NCBI GenBank assembly: GCA_005473895.2
Contig: SRJI02000042.1
Span: 1 to 44,498, forward strand
From: Carideicomes alvinocaridis
Lineage (GTDB): Bacteria; Pseudomonadota; Alphaproteobacteria; Rhodobacterales; Rhodobacteraceae
Direction: 5' to 3'
DNA: 44,498 nucleotides
How positions within the stretch are numbered: the first letter of the stretch is position 1; every line of letters starts with the position of its first letter. Under the pieces are notes generated by a model. The model saw only the letters and a program-made list of their open reading frames with translations, ran no database searches and was not told the DNA's origin. Shown here piece after piece: positions 23,432 to 32,346 of the stretch. Both the position numbers and the translations under genes were made by a program.

Positions 23432-25984
23432 ATGATCAGACGTCTGGCCCTTACGGGGTGTCTCGCCATCGGCCTCGGGCTGCTGGCTGCCTGCGATTCC
23501 GCCGAGGAACGCGCCCAGGAACATTTCGAGAAGGGCATGAGCCTTCTGCAGGAGGGCGACGTCGACCGAGCGCTGGTGGAGTTCCGAAACGTCTTCCAGC
23601 TCAACGGCTATCACCGGGAGGCGCGGCTGGCCTATGCCCGCGTCGAGGAGGAACGCGGCAACGTCCCCGAGGCCTACAGCCAGTACCTGCGGCTGGTGGA
23701 GCAATATCCCGAGGATCTCGACGGGCAGCGCGCCTTGGCGCGTCTCGCCACCGAGATCGGCAAGTGGGACGATGCCGAACGGCACGCCACGGCCGCCGCC
23801 GCGCTGGCCCCGGAGGATCCGGTGATCCAAGGGGTGCAGGCCAGCCTCGCCTACCGCCAGGCCCGGATGGACAATGATCCGAAGGCTACCGAGACCGCGG
23901 TGCACAAGGCCCAGGCCCTGCTCGAGGAGGATCCTGAGCTGAACTCAGCCCGCCGGGTGGTGATCGACGACCTGCTGACCCGCCAGGCCTGGCCCGAGGC
24001 GCTCGAGGCGGTCGAGGCAGCGCTCGAGCAGACCCCCGACGATCGCCGTCTGTGGCAATTCCGGCTCGGCCTGCTGGAACAGCTCGGCCGCGACGAGGAA
24101 ATCGAAGGCCAGCTGAAGGAGATGATCGAGCGCTTTCCCGAAGACGAGCAGATACAGGGCCTGATGCTGCGCTGGTACATCTCGCGCGGGCGCACCGAGG
24201 CAGCCGAGGACTACCTGCGCAGCCGGATCGAGCCGGGCGCCGAGGACCCTGCGGCACAGGTGGAACTGGTGCAGTTCCTGGCCCGCATGGAGGGCCCCGA
24301 GGTCGCCCGCGACGAAATCGACCGCGTGCTCGAGGAGAGCGGCACCGAGGGCGCCAATGCCCAGCTCTTCCGCTCGATCCGCGCCGGGCTGAATTTCGAC
24401 CTCGGCAACCGCGACGAGGCGATCGCCGAGATGGAATCGATCCTCGAAGAGGCCGAGCCCTCCGAGCAGACCGACCGGATCAAGGTGGCGCTGGCTCGGA
24501 TGCGGATCGCCACCGGCAACCCGGTGGGCGCCCGGGCCCTGGTCGAGGAGGTGCTGGAACATGACGCCTCCCAGGTCGAGGCGCTCAAGCTCAAGGCCAG
24601 CTGGCTGATCGACGACGACCGCACCGGCGACGCGCTGATCGACCTGCGCCAGGCGCTGGACCAGAGCCCCGACGACCCCGAGGTCATGACGCTGATGGCC
24701 CGCGCCCATGAACGCGCCGGCAACCGCGACCTCATGGCCGAAATGCTGGGCCTGGCCGCCGAGGCCTCGGGCAACGCGCCCGAGGAGGCGCTGCGCTACG
24801 CCCGCTACCTCATCCAGGAAGAGAAATACCTGCCGGCCGAGGACGTGCTGAAGGCGGCGCTGCGGCTGCAGACCGCCAACATCCCCCTGCTCAAGACGCT
24901 GGGCGAGCTCTATGTCCGCATGGAAGACTGGGGCCGCACCCAGGGGGTGATCGACCGGCTGGGCGAGCTCGAGGATCCGGCCGCCGAAACCGCGGCCAGG
25001 GAACTCACCGCGCGCCAGCTGGCCGGGCAGCAGAACGAGGAGGAGCTGCGCGGCTTCCTGAACTCGATCGCCGAGGGCCAGGGCGGGCTGCAGGGCATCG
25101 CCTCGCGGATCCGCCTGCGCCTCTCCGAAGGCGATGTCGAAGGCGCGCTCAAGATGGTCCGCGAGGAGATCGAGAAGGCGCCGGACGAGCCGCGCCTGCG
25201 CTTCATCGAGGGCACGATCCTGGCGCGGGACGGCCAGACCGAGGAGGCGCGGGAGATTCTCCGCGACCTCGCCGGGGCCCACCCGGAAAACGACCGGATC
25301 TGGATGGCGCTCTACAATCTCCAGCGCAGCGAAGGCGACCCCGAAGGCGCCTCCGAGGTGCTGGACGAGGGTCTCGCCGCGGCGCCGGACTCGGATTCGC
25401 TCCGCTGGGCCAAGGCCGGCGAACTGGAGCGCGGGGGCGATATCGACGGGGCGATCACGATCTACGAGGACCTCTACGAGAAGAACAGCGATTCCGCGGT
25501 GATCGCCAACAACCTCGCCAGCCTGATCTCCTCCTACCGCGAGGATGACGAGAGCCTGGAGCGCGCCTACCGCGTCGCCCGCCGCCTGCGCGGCACCGAC
25601 GTCCCAGCCTTCCAGGACACCTATGGCTGGATCACCTTCCGGCTGGGCAACCACGAGGAGGCGCTGGACTACCTGGAGCCGGCGGCCGAGGGCCTGCCGG
25701 AGACGCCGATCGTCCAGTACCACCTGGCCCGCACCTACGTGGCGCTGGACCGCCCCGAGGAGGCGCTGGAAAGCTTCCGCCGCACCGCCGAGCTCGTCGC
25801 CAGTCAGCCCGGCCCCCGCCCGCCCTACATGGAGGAGGTGGACAGCGAGATCGCCCGGCTGGAGGCCGAGGAGGCGGAAACCGGGGATGGGGAAACCGGG
25901 GAGACGGATACCGGGTCCGGGGAAACCGGAGCCGAGTCCGGGACCGGGGCAGAGACCGGCACGGGCGCCCAACCGGAGAACTGA
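23432..25984 (+). CDS. PrsT-like TPR-repeat lipoprotein of an EPS/exosortase locus
   Basis: This 850-aa protein has a lipoprotein signal (LALTGCLAIGLGLLAACDS; lipobox LAAC with Cys at about residue 21). Nearly its whole length is helical TPR repeats (for example ALVEFRNVFQLNGYH, AYSQYLRLVEQYPED, ALIDLRQALDQSPDDPE). Length and layout match PrsT, the TPR protein of XrtA/PEP-CTERM EPS clusters. Asp follows the Cys, which in enteric bacteria means retention in the inner membrane; whether that rule holds here is open. The last 40 residues are a Gly/Glu/Thr low-complexity tail. It is probably a periplasmic scaffold for polysaccharide assembly or export. It lies 67 bp after the sugar transferase in the same operon. 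Confidence 0.88.
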   Translation: MIRRLALTGCLAIGLGLLAACDSAEERAQEHFEKGMSLLQEGDVDRALVEFRNVFQLNGYHREARLAYARVEEERGNVPEAYSQYLRLVEQYPEDLDGQRALARLATEIGKWDDAERHATAAAALAPEDPVIQGVQASLAYRQARMDNDPKATETAVHKAQALLEEDPELNSARRVVIDDLLTRQAWPEALEAVEAALEQTPDDRRLWQFRLGLLEQLGRDEEIEGQLKEMIERFPEDEQIQGLMLRWYISRGRTEAAEDYLRSRIEPGAEDPAAQVELVQFLARMEGPEVARDEIDRVLEESGTEGANAQLFRSIRAGLNFDLGNRDEAIAEMESILEEAEPSEQTDRIKVALARMRIATGNPVGARALVEEVLEHDASQVEALKLKASWLIDDDRTGDALIDLRQALDQSPDDPEVMTLMARAHERAGNRDLMAEMLGLAAEASGNAPEEALRYARYLIQEEKYLPAEDVLKAALRLQTANIPLLKTLGELYVRMEDWGRTQGVIDRLGELEDPAAETAARELTARQLAGQQNEEELRGFLNSIAEGQGGLQGIASRIRLRLSEGDVEGALKMVREEIEKAPDEPRLRFIEGTILARDGQTEEAREILRDLAGAHPENDRIWMALYNLQRSEGDPEGASEVLDEGLAAAPDSDSLRWAKAGELERGGDIDGAITIYEDLYEKNSDSAVIANNLASLISSYREDDESLERAYRVARRLRGTDVPAFQDTYGWITFRLGNHEEALDYLEPAAEGLPETPIVQYHLARTYVALDRPEEALESFRRTAELVASQPGPRPPYMEEVDSEIARLEAEEAETGDGETGETDTGSGETGAESGTGAETGTGAQPEN

Positions 25985-26124
25985 GCCGGAGAACCGGGTC
26001 CATAGCGGGGTTCGGCGGGGCAAATCTGCCGCACCCTGCACAAATCGGATGCCGCTGCATTTCCTCCGCCCCGGGGCGCAGGCAGTATGCGGGCCAAACG
26101 ACAGTCCTTATCGAGGCAAAGTTC

Positions 26125-26766
26125 ATGTTTGCACGCCTTTTCGGCATCTTCGCCCTCGCCCTCGCCGCGGCCGGCCTCTGGATGTCCGCCCCGAATGAGG
26201 CGGCGGCCCAGACCGGCTACACGCTCAAACCCGGCGACGTGCTGCGGATCGAAGTCCTGGAAGACCCCAATCTCAACCGCGAGACGCTGGTCCTGCCCGG
26301 CGGGACCATCAGCTTCCCCCTGGCAGGCACCATCCAGGCCGGCGGCCGCACCGTCTCCGAGGTGGAAAGCGCGATCACCCAGGCCCTGGCCGGCAATTTC
26401 GCCGCCGAGCCCAACGTCTTCGTCTCCGTCGCCCAGCTGGCCGAGCGCGACGCCCCGCGCGCGCCCTCGGCCCCGGCGCCCGACCCGGTGATCGACACCT
26501 ACATCATGGGCGAGGTGAACCAGCCCGGCCGCAAGGAAGTCTCTCCCGGCACCACCATCCTGCAGCTCCTGGCCGAGGCCGGCGGGCTCACCAACTTCGC
26601 CGCCGAGACCCGGATCGAGCTGCGCCGCACCTATCCCTCGACCGGCGAATCGCGGGTCTACTACTTCTCCTATACCGGCCGCGCCAACGGCCCCCGGATC
26701 GCCGGCAGCACCCAGCTTTCCCCGGGTGACGTGGTGGTGGTGCCGCAGCGCCGCCTCTTCGAATAG
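26125..26766 (+). CDS. Wza/ExoF-type polysaccharide export protein
   Basis: This 213-aa protein has a signal peptide (MFARLFGIFALALAAAG, cleavage near EAAAQ, about residue 28-30). The poly-export domain follows: YTLKPGDVLRIEVLEDPNL at about 32-50 and an export beta unit with FPLAGTI. A SLBB-like second half holds YIMGEVNQPGRKEV and ILQLLAEAGGLT. It ends with LSPGDVVVVPQRRLFE. It is shorter than Wza (about 380 aa) and has no lipobox, like the small export proteins of ExoF/PEP-CTERM-type systems. It should form or cap the periplasmic channel that links the Wzz-like protein with the outer membrane. It is followed after 8 bp by a beta-barrel gene, consistent with a two-part export pore. Confidence 0.93.
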   Translation: MFARLFGIFALALAAAGLWMSAPNEAAAQTGYTLKPGDVLRIEVLEDPNLNRETLVLPGGTISFPLAGTIQAGGRTVSEVESAITQALAGNFAAEPNVFVSVAQLAERDAPRAPSAPAPDPVIDTYIMGEVNQPGRKEVSPGTTILQLLAEAGGLTNFAAETRIELRRTYPSTGESRVYYFSYTGRANGPRIAGSTQLSPGDVVVVPQRRLFE

Positions 26767-26774
26767 AGCGCCGC

Positions 26775-28184
26775 ATGGGGCGGGGGATCCGGACAATGCA
26801 GACCGGCGCGCTGGCCTGGACCGGCGGGCTGCTCCTGATGGGGCTCGCCCCCGCCCTGGCCCAGCAGGCCGGGCCGGGCGAAAGGCCGAACCCGGCGCTC
26901 AGCTTCGGGATCAGCACGACGCTGCGCGCCTCCGACAATTACGCGCTCGAGGCGGACCCGGCGGGCACCACCTACATCTCCGACACCCGGCTGTCCTTCG
27001 GCGCCCGCAGCCTGACCCAGGCGCAGCAGATCAGCCTCGACCTGTCGGGGGTCTACCGGGTGATCGACACGCCCGAGGCCGACATCTCCTCCGGGTTCGA
27101 GGATCCGCGGCTGAGCTTCTCCTACCTGCGGACGAGCGCCAATGCCCGCTTCGCCTTCGAGGCCGATTACAACCGCGCCGACCTGACCTTCCTCGACCCG
27201 CTCCTGCTGGAGGATCTCGCCGACGGCGACCTCACCTCGCCGGACGGCACGCTGCAGACTACGCGGCTCTCCACCAGCCTGGAGACCGGGATCACCGATC
27301 CGCTGGGCTTCCGGGCGGAGCTGTCGCGCGATGACCGGCGCTATTTCGACACCACCGATCCCGGCCTCTACGACCGGCATACCGACCGGGCCAGCGCGAC
27401 CGTGATCCTGCGGGTCTCGCCGGCGCTCGAGGGCAATCTGCGGCTTTCCTATACCCGCTACGAGGCGGAGGACGCGGTGGAGACCAGCCGCGACACCCGC
27501 TCGCTCTCGGCCGGGCTGACCTATCGGCTCTCGCCGGGGACCACCGTCCAGGCCACGCTCGGCCAGACCGAGATCGAGGAACGCTTCGGCGTGGCCCCGG
27601 CGCTGGACGAGACCACGCGCGGCACCAGCGGGACACTGGACGTGAGCCATGCGCTGGCGAACGGCCTCGTCACCGGCTCGCTTTCCACCGACCTGACCAC
27701 GGCCGGGCGCCGCACCACGCTGGAAGTCGGCCGCAGCCTGGAGATGCCGCTGGGCGAGCTGGAAGTGGGCGTCGGCCTGGTTACCGGCGACAATATCGAC
27801 ACCGCCGCCATCGGCAGCCTGAGCCTCAGCCGGGACCTGCCCGAGGGCAGCCTCACCGCTGCGCTCACCCGCACCGTCAGCGTCAACGACGAGTCCGAGG
27901 CGCAATCCACCACCCGCACCGCCATCGGCTACCGCCTGCCGGTCAACGATCTCTCGAGCCTCGCCTTCGACCTGAGCTATGCCCGGATCAGCGATGCCGG
28001 CAACGGCGCCATCGAGGACCAGTCCCGCGGCAGCCTCTCGGCCCGCTACACCCGCCAGCTCACCCGCGACTGGGGCCTGTCGGTGGGATACGAGCACAGC
28101 GTCCGCACGTCGGAGACCGACGGCCGGCTGCAATCGAACGCGATCTTCCTGACGCTGGACCGGGATTTCCTGACGTCGTTCTGA
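26775..28184 (+). CDS. Outer-membrane beta-barrel protein of the EPS export system
   Basis: The 469-aa protein has a signal peptide (cleavage near ALAQQ, about residue 35). The ATG at 26796, eight codons in, is an alternative start. The mature protein consists of alternating amphipathic beta strands separated by short turns (LSFGISTTLRASDNY, SLDLSGVYRVID, GNLRLSYTRYEAED) and ends in a C-terminal aromatic residue (LTSF), the signature recognised by the outer-membrane assembly machinery. This matches the TIGR03016-like outer-membrane protein of PEP-CTERM EPS loci in layout, though that match is by eye. It probably forms the outer-membrane pore that works with the small export protein encoded 8 bp upstream. 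An intrinsic terminator follows. Confidence 0.85.
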   Translation: MGRGIRTMQTGALAWTGGLLLMGLAPALAQQAGPGERPNPALSFGISTTLRASDNYALEADPAGTTYISDTRLSFGARSLTQAQQISLDLSGVYRVIDTPEADISSGFEDPRLSFSYLRTSANARFAFEADYNRADLTFLDPLLLEDLADGDLTSPDGTLQTTRLSTSLETGITDPLGFRAELSRDDRRYFDTTDPGLYDRHTDRASATVILRVSPALEGNLRLSYTRYEAEDAVETSRDTRSLSAGLTYRLSPGTTVQATLGQTEIEERFGVAPALDETTRGTSGTLDVSHALANGLVTGSLSTDLTTAGRRTTLEVGRSLEMPLGELEVGVGLVTGDNIDTAAIGSLSLSRDLPEGSLTAALTRTVSVNDESEAQSTTRTAIGYRLPVNDLSSLAFDLSYARISDAGNGAIEDQSRGSLSARYTRQLTRDWGLSVGYEHSVRTSETDGRLQSNAIFLTLDRDFLTSF

Positions 28185-28242
28185 CGAAGGTTTGCCGAAA
28201 ACTTTTCTTGCGCGTGGCTTAATACTCCTGCTTGAATTGCTC

Positions 28243-28274
28243 AGCTGAAGTCAAAGACTGCAACTTCAGTTTTG
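28243..28274 (+). terminator. Intrinsic terminator after the EPS export operon
   Basis: CTGAAGT (28245-28251) pairs with ACTTCAG (28263-28269), extended by two more pairs including a G-U, and is followed by TTTTG. It begins 58 bp after the beta-barrel stop and precedes the next gene by 24 bp. Confidence 0.75.
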
Positions 28275-28298
28275 TCAGTGAGCGGTTCGGGGTGACGA

Positions 28299-29834
28299 GT
28301 GAGCCGGCAGCAAAAATTAAGCCCGCGGTTTCCGCGCGCCGTCCTGGCGACGGGGGGGTTGTATAGCCTCGCCCTCGCGGCCCTTCTCTGGCCCGCCCTT
28401 CTGAATTCCCAGCCGATATTCTTTTTCGACACCTACGGATACGTCCACGGGGCGGCCCGCGCCTTTCATGCGCTTTTTGGTGTCGACTCCGCGTGGAATA
28501 GCCCGGGCGGCGACGCGAAACCCCTTCAGGGCACCGCGAAGCTGGCAAGTGACGGCTTCATCAGTTCGGCACGGTCCATCTATTACGGGGTTTTCCTGTT
28601 CCTCGGGGATGCCCTGAGCAGTTTGTGGGTGAATGTGGTGGCCCAGGCCATCCTGGTAGGCTGGACCCTTTCGCTGGTCCTGAAACATCTGGGCCTGGCC
28701 GAAAGATATCTTCTTCCCTCCCTGCTCATTCTCCTCGGCCTTCTTACGCCGCTCTCCTTCTATTCAAGCTATCTCATGCCCGACATCTTCACGGGCATAG
28801 CCATACTGGCCATTGCGACATTGCTAAGCTCAAAGGGGAATGGAGAGTCAGCGCACTACGGATCATGGTTCGTCCTTCTGGCGCTGTCGCTTGTCTTTCA
28901 TGCCAGCCATATCGCCCTCGCTCTCCTCATGGCGCTGGCGGGCCCTGCGATCGCCTGGGCTGTCGCCGGCCGCAAAGCCGTGCAATGGCGCGGGCTTTTC
29001 GTGGTCCTCCTGGCGATCGCGAGCGGCTTCCTGTCTCAGCTGGTCTTCAGCCGCGTGGTGGAGGCGACCTATCATCACCCCCCTTCGCGCCCCCCTTTCC
29101 TGATGTCGCGGGTCATCTCGGACGGGCCGGGATACGCGTACCTGAAAGAGACCTGCCCGGCCAACGGCTTCACCATTTGCGAGTTTCTCGGGGTCCTGCC
29201 CCTGGGAAACGACGCCTTTCTCTGGTCCAACGATCCCGAGGCCGGGGTTTTCGGGGTGACAGATCCCGAGACACGACATGCCCTCGTGAAGGAACAGGCG
29301 GAATTCGTGGGGGCCGTGCTTCGGCACGATTTCGGGGGGCAGTTCCGGGCCTCCCTGCAAAACTTCCTGGAGCAGATGGGGCGATTCAACATTCTCGAAT
29401 TCGCCTATTCGGACGGGTTGCGCGCCAAGGTGGAGATGGACCTGCCGCCCGAATTCCGGGACAGCTTCCGGTCCAGCCGGCTTTACCGGGGCGACTTCCC
29501 CCTGGAGCTGGCGAATGCCGTCATCATGGCGACGCTCCTGTGTGCAGGAGCGATACTTTCCGCAGCGGCGCTGCGCGGCCTCCTTGGCCCCCGCCCCGGC
29601 CGGGAGGAGCTGACGCTGTTCTGCCTCATCGTCGTTTCCGGAATTGTCCTGAACGCCGCCGTGACCGGCATCCTGTCCACTCCGCATGACAGGTACCAGG
29701 CCCGGGTGATCTGGCTCATTCCGCTTCTGGCACTTCTCGCGGCGCTCGAGGGAAGGCGCCGTTTTTTCACCCACAGCAGGGGAGACAAGGAGGATGACTG
29801 CCACCGAAAGCTACTTGAAGACGGAGTATCGTGA
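28299..29834 (+). CDS. Polytopic membrane protein, GT-C glycosyltransferase-like
   Basis: This 511-aa protein starts at GTG 28299 and has roughly ten membrane segments. The first periplasmic loop holds FFFDTYGYVHGAARA: an acidic residue close to Tyr after TM1, as in GT-C enzymes that use polyprenyl-phosphate sugars. No family name is certain. Its position directly ahead of a GT2 with a membrane anchor (41-bp overlap) and a GtrA flippase makes it the likely third component of a Gtr-like system. In that system GtrB loads a sugar on undecaprenyl phosphate, GtrA flips it and the polytopic enzyme attaches it outside. An O-antigen ligase-like role is the alternative. Composition is slightly lower in G+C than the export operon. 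Confidence 0.65.
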   Translation: MSRQQKLSPRFPRAVLATGGLYSLALAALLWPALLNSQPIFFFDTYGYVHGAARAFHALFGVDSAWNSPGGDAKPLQGTAKLASDGFISSARSIYYGVFLFLGDALSSLWVNVVAQAILVGWTLSLVLKHLGLAERYLLPSLLILLGLLTPLSFYSSYLMPDIFTGIAILAIATLLSSKGNGESAHYGSWFVLLALSLVFHASHIALALLMALAGPAIAWAVAGRKAVQWRGLFVVLLAIASGFLSQLVFSRVVEATYHHPPSRPPFLMSRVISDGPGYAYLKETCPANGFTICEFLGVLPLGNDAFLWSNDPEAGVFGVTDPETRHALVKEQAEFVGAVLRHDFGGQFRASLQNFLEQMGRFNILEFAYSDGLRAKVEMDLPPEFRDSFRSSRLYRGDFPLELANAVIMATLLCAGAILSAAALRGLLGPRPGREELTLFCLIVVSGIVLNAAVTGILSTPHDRYQARVIWLIPLLALLAALEGRRRFFTHSRGDKEDDCHRKLLEDGVS

Positions 29835-30813
29835 AGACGCCGTCCTGAAACCGCTTCCCAGGATTGCCGTCCTGATCCCCTGCTTCAACGAGGCGGCTGC
29901 GATCGGCAATGTCGTGCTGGATTTCCGGCAGGCGCTGCCCGGGGCAGAGATATACGTCTATGACAACAACTCGGTCGACTCGACGGCCAGCCAGGCCCGG
30001 GCGGCCGGGGCAATCGTCCGAAGCGAGGCACAGCAGGGGAAGGGGCATGTGGTGCGCCGGATGTTCAGCGACATCGAGGCCGACATCTACGTGCTGGTCG
30101 ATGGCGACCAGACCTACCAGGCCAGCGCGGCACCGGCGATGATCGCCATGCTGTCGGCCGGCTCCCTGGACATGGTGACCGGCACGAGAAAGGCCATGGC
30201 CGCCGCGGCCTACCGACGGGGACACCGCTTCGGGAACCGCTTGCTGACGGGCCTCGTGGCCTGGATATTCGGCAGCCGGACGAAAGACATGCTGTCCGGC
30301 TACAGGGCGTTCTCGAGACGCTTCGTGAAAAGCTTCCCCGCCCTCTCCCGCGGCTTCGAGATCGAGACGGAACTGACCGTCCATGCGCTGGAGCTGCGCA
30401 TGCCGATGGCCGACGTGGACACCGAGTATCTCGATCGCCCGCCCGGCTCCGCCAGCAAGCTGAACACGTTCCGCGACGGCATCCGGATCCTGCGGATGAT
30501 CTTCAACCTGGTGAAGGAAGAGCGCCCGTTCCAGTTTTTCGCCGCGCTCGCAGCGCTTCTGGCCCTCACCTCGATCGGGCTTTTCTGGCCGATCCTCGTG
30601 GAGTTCCTGGCAACCGGGCTGGTGCCCCGTTTTCCCACGGCCATTCTTGCCACCGCCATCATGCTGAGTGCGATCCTGTCCTTCTTCGTGGGCCTCATAC
30701 TCGATACGGTCACCCTGGGACGGCGCGAGATGAAGCGCCTGAACTATCTGCGTTTTCCGGCTCCGGGAGCCTCCTGGCCGGGGAATGGCCCGGCCGGGGA
30801 GACGTCGCATTGA
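29794..30813 (+). CDS. GtrB/DPM1-like family 2 glycosyltransferase with C-terminal membrane helices
   Basis: The 339-aa protein has a GT2 domain (RIAVLIPCFNEAAAIGNVV at 23-41, IYVYDNNSVDSTA, YVLVDGDQTY with the metal-binding DGD) and, in the last 110 residues, two hydrophobic helix pairs (FFAALAALLALTSIGLFW and ILATAIMLSAILSFFVGLIL). This is the plan of GtrB and of dolichyl/polyprenyl-phosphate mannose synthases, which put one sugar on a polyprenyl phosphate at the inner membrane. The ATG follows AAGGAGG with no spacer, an unusually close ribosome-binding site; a GGGGAGA further upstream may serve instead. Its 5' end overlaps the preceding gene by 41 bp and its stop overlaps the GtrA start by 4 nt. 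Confidence 0.9.
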   Translation: MTATESYLKTEYREDAVLKPLPRIAVLIPCFNEAAAIGNVVLDFRQALPGAEIYVYDNNSVDSTASQARAAGAIVRSEAQQGKGHVVRRMFSDIEADIYVLVDGDQTYQASAAPAMIAMLSAGSLDMVTGTRKAMAAAAYRRGHRFGNRLLTGLVAWIFGSRTKDMLSGYRAFSRRFVKSFPALSRGFEIETELTVHALELRMPMADVDTEYLDRPPGSASKLNTFRDGIRILRMIFNLVKEERPFQFFAALAALLALTSIGLFWPILVEFLATGLVPRFPTAILATAIMLSAILSFFVGLILDTVTLGRREMKRLNYLRFPAPGASWPGNGPAGETSH

Positions 30814-31253
30814 GCCCGTCCGTCCTGCGGCAGTTCGCCCGCTTCGCCGCGGTGGGAGGGGTCGGGTTCCTCGTCGATGGCGGCCTTCTCTATGCGCTGG
30901 TGCATTTCGGGGCCGCCCCCCTGCTCGCGCGCGCCCTTTCCTTCCCGGCCGCGGTGACCGTGACCTGGTCGCTGAACCGCTCATGGACATTTGCGGCCTC
31001 CGGCCCGCCCGGGGAACAGGCACGCCGCTACCGGCGCTACTTCGTGATACAGGTGGTCGGCGCCCTGTCGAACTACCTCGTCTATGCATTTGCCCTAGCG
31101 CTCACGGGTCTCTCCGCGGCCGGGGCAGTTCAGGCGCTGGCGATCGGCGCCCTGGCCGGGCTGGCCGTCAATTTCGCGGGCGCCCGGCTTCTGGTATTCC
31201 AGGACGCCCCCACCCGGAGAGAAGGCTACGACGATGTCAAATCCTCCCGCTGA
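30810..31253 (+). CDS. GtrA family flippase-like protein
   Basis: This 147-aa protein starts with TTG overlapping the TGA of the GT2 gene (TTGA), with GGGGAGA upstream. Four membrane segments and the family pattern are clear: RFAAVGGVGFLVDGGLLYALV at the N-terminus, SFPAAVTVTWSLNRSWTF in the second helix with the Asn-Arg-x-x-x-Phe mark, and a C-terminal VNFAGARLLVF. GtrA proteins move undecaprenyl-phosphate sugars from the cytoplasmic to the periplasmic face, or help such systems. Here it links the cytoplasmic GT2 with the GT-C-like protein encoded before it. The gene overlaps the following methyltransferase by 20 bp. Confidence 0.9.
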   Translation: MSPSVLRQFARFAAVGGVGFLVDGGLLYALVHFGAAPLLARALSFPAAVTVTWSLNRSWTFAASGPPGEQARRYRRYFVIQVVGALSNYLVYAFALALTGLSAAGAVQALAIGALAGLAVNFAGARLLVFQDAPTRREGYDDVKSSR

Positions 31254-31965
31254 CTTCGAATATACCGGAACCAGCAACCTCGAGGCGATGCTGGAAGCGG
31301 AGACCTACAATCGCTTCCTGACCGAGTGCGTCGAGCGCTTTGCGGGAGAGGCCACCTCCATCCTCGACTTCGGCGCGGGGATGGGAACATTCGCGGAGCG
31401 CGTCCGGAGCCGTGGCCGCCCCCTCGACTGCCTCGAGCCGGACCGGAGCCTTGCATCGATCCTGGAGACCAGGAACTTCACCACGTTCCGGCGGTCCGAA
31501 GACATAGCGACGGCATCATATGATTATGTCTACTCGCTGAATGTCTTCGAACATATCGAAGACGACCGCGCCGCCGCTCGCGAAGTCTGCCGCATTCTTC
31601 GTCCCGGCGGCGCCCTGTTCATCTATGTGCCGGCCTTCCAGATTCTCTTCGGCAGCATGGATCGCAAGGTGGAGCACTTCCGGCGCTACACGCGGCAGAG
31701 CCTGGCCCGGCTCGTCCGGGAGGCGGGACTGGAGATCGAAACCCTCAGCTATGCCGATTCCCTGGGGTTCTTCGCCACCCTGGCCTACAATCTCACCGCC
31801 TCGGGCGACGGCTCCATCAACACCAGATCCATCCGTTTCTACGACAGGTACGTCTTCCCTCTCAGCAGGCAGATCGATCGCGCCACCTCGGGCCTCCTGG
31901 GCAAGAACGTCTTCGTCGTGGCACGCAAGCCCGCGACCGCGCTCCCTCCGTCCTCCGGGGCCTGA
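31234..31965 (+). CDS. SAM-dependent methyltransferase (class I)
   Basis: This 243-aa protein has a Rossmann methyltransferase core: motif I ILDFGAGMGTFAERV at about 44-58, an acidic end of strand 2 (CLEPDRS), YDYVYSLNVFEHIEDD at about 95-110 and ICRILRPGGALFIYVPA-like motif V. It would methylate a sugar, lipid or other small acceptor using S-adenosylmethionine. The 20-bp overlap with the GtrA gene ties it to the periplasmic glycosylation module, so methylation of a sugar or the lipid-linked intermediate is possible, though not shown. The last 60 residues (DRYVFPLSRQIDRATSG) do not look like a standard extra domain. No signal peptide or membrane helix is present. Confidence 0.9.
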   Translation: MSNPPADFEYTGTSNLEAMLEAETYNRFLTECVERFAGEATSILDFGAGMGTFAERVRSRGRPLDCLEPDRSLASILETRNFTTFRRSEDIATASYDYVYSLNVFEHIEDDRAAAREVCRILRPGGALFIYVPAFQILFGSMDRKVEHFRRYTRQSLARLVREAGLEIETLSYADSLGFFATLAYNLTASGDGSINTRSIRFYDRYVFPLSRQIDRATSGLLGKNVFVVARKPATALPPSSGA

Positions 31966-32346
31966 AGACCCGCCCATCCCGCGCCGCCTCGCGAGCCCGG
32001 TGTTGAACGAAATCCCACAGTGGGCCCGTCTGGCCGGCTCTGTCTCCCGCCTGGCCTGAATTCTCCGTGAAGGCCCGCCAGAACCTGCATGACGACTCGC
32101 CTATCTGACTGGAATTCAGTAGGTTGACCCCGGTATTTCAGACTACGGGTGATTGGTGAGCGGGTCTCGGTTCAGACAGGCAGGATTAGCCAGGCGGCTG
32201 CTTTCGAAGAGCGGGCACACCCCCCTGATCTCGCATGACCTTGCCGCGCATCACGTCGCCTCGGGCGAAAGAAACCCATTCCGCCCCGGCGGCCCGGCAA
32301 AGAGGCCGGTCTCGGGTTTTCCTGCCCCGCCAGCGTATAGGTACCC
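31966..32346. other. Intergenic region without recognised gene
   Basis: Mixed composition, no clear terminator, no protein-like frame. The gap separates the Gtr-like module from the acyltransferase and may hold the latter's promoter. Nothing specific was recognised. Confidence 0.4.

Noticed and set aside
23945-26041. A 698-codon minus-strand frame opposite the TPR lipoprotein
   Set aside because: TPR gene is clear on +; the shadow is a product of G/C third positions.
31966-32346. Fragment of an insertion sequence suggested by GTTGACCCCGG
   Set aside because: No second repeat, no terminal pattern and no transposase residue pattern in any frame.
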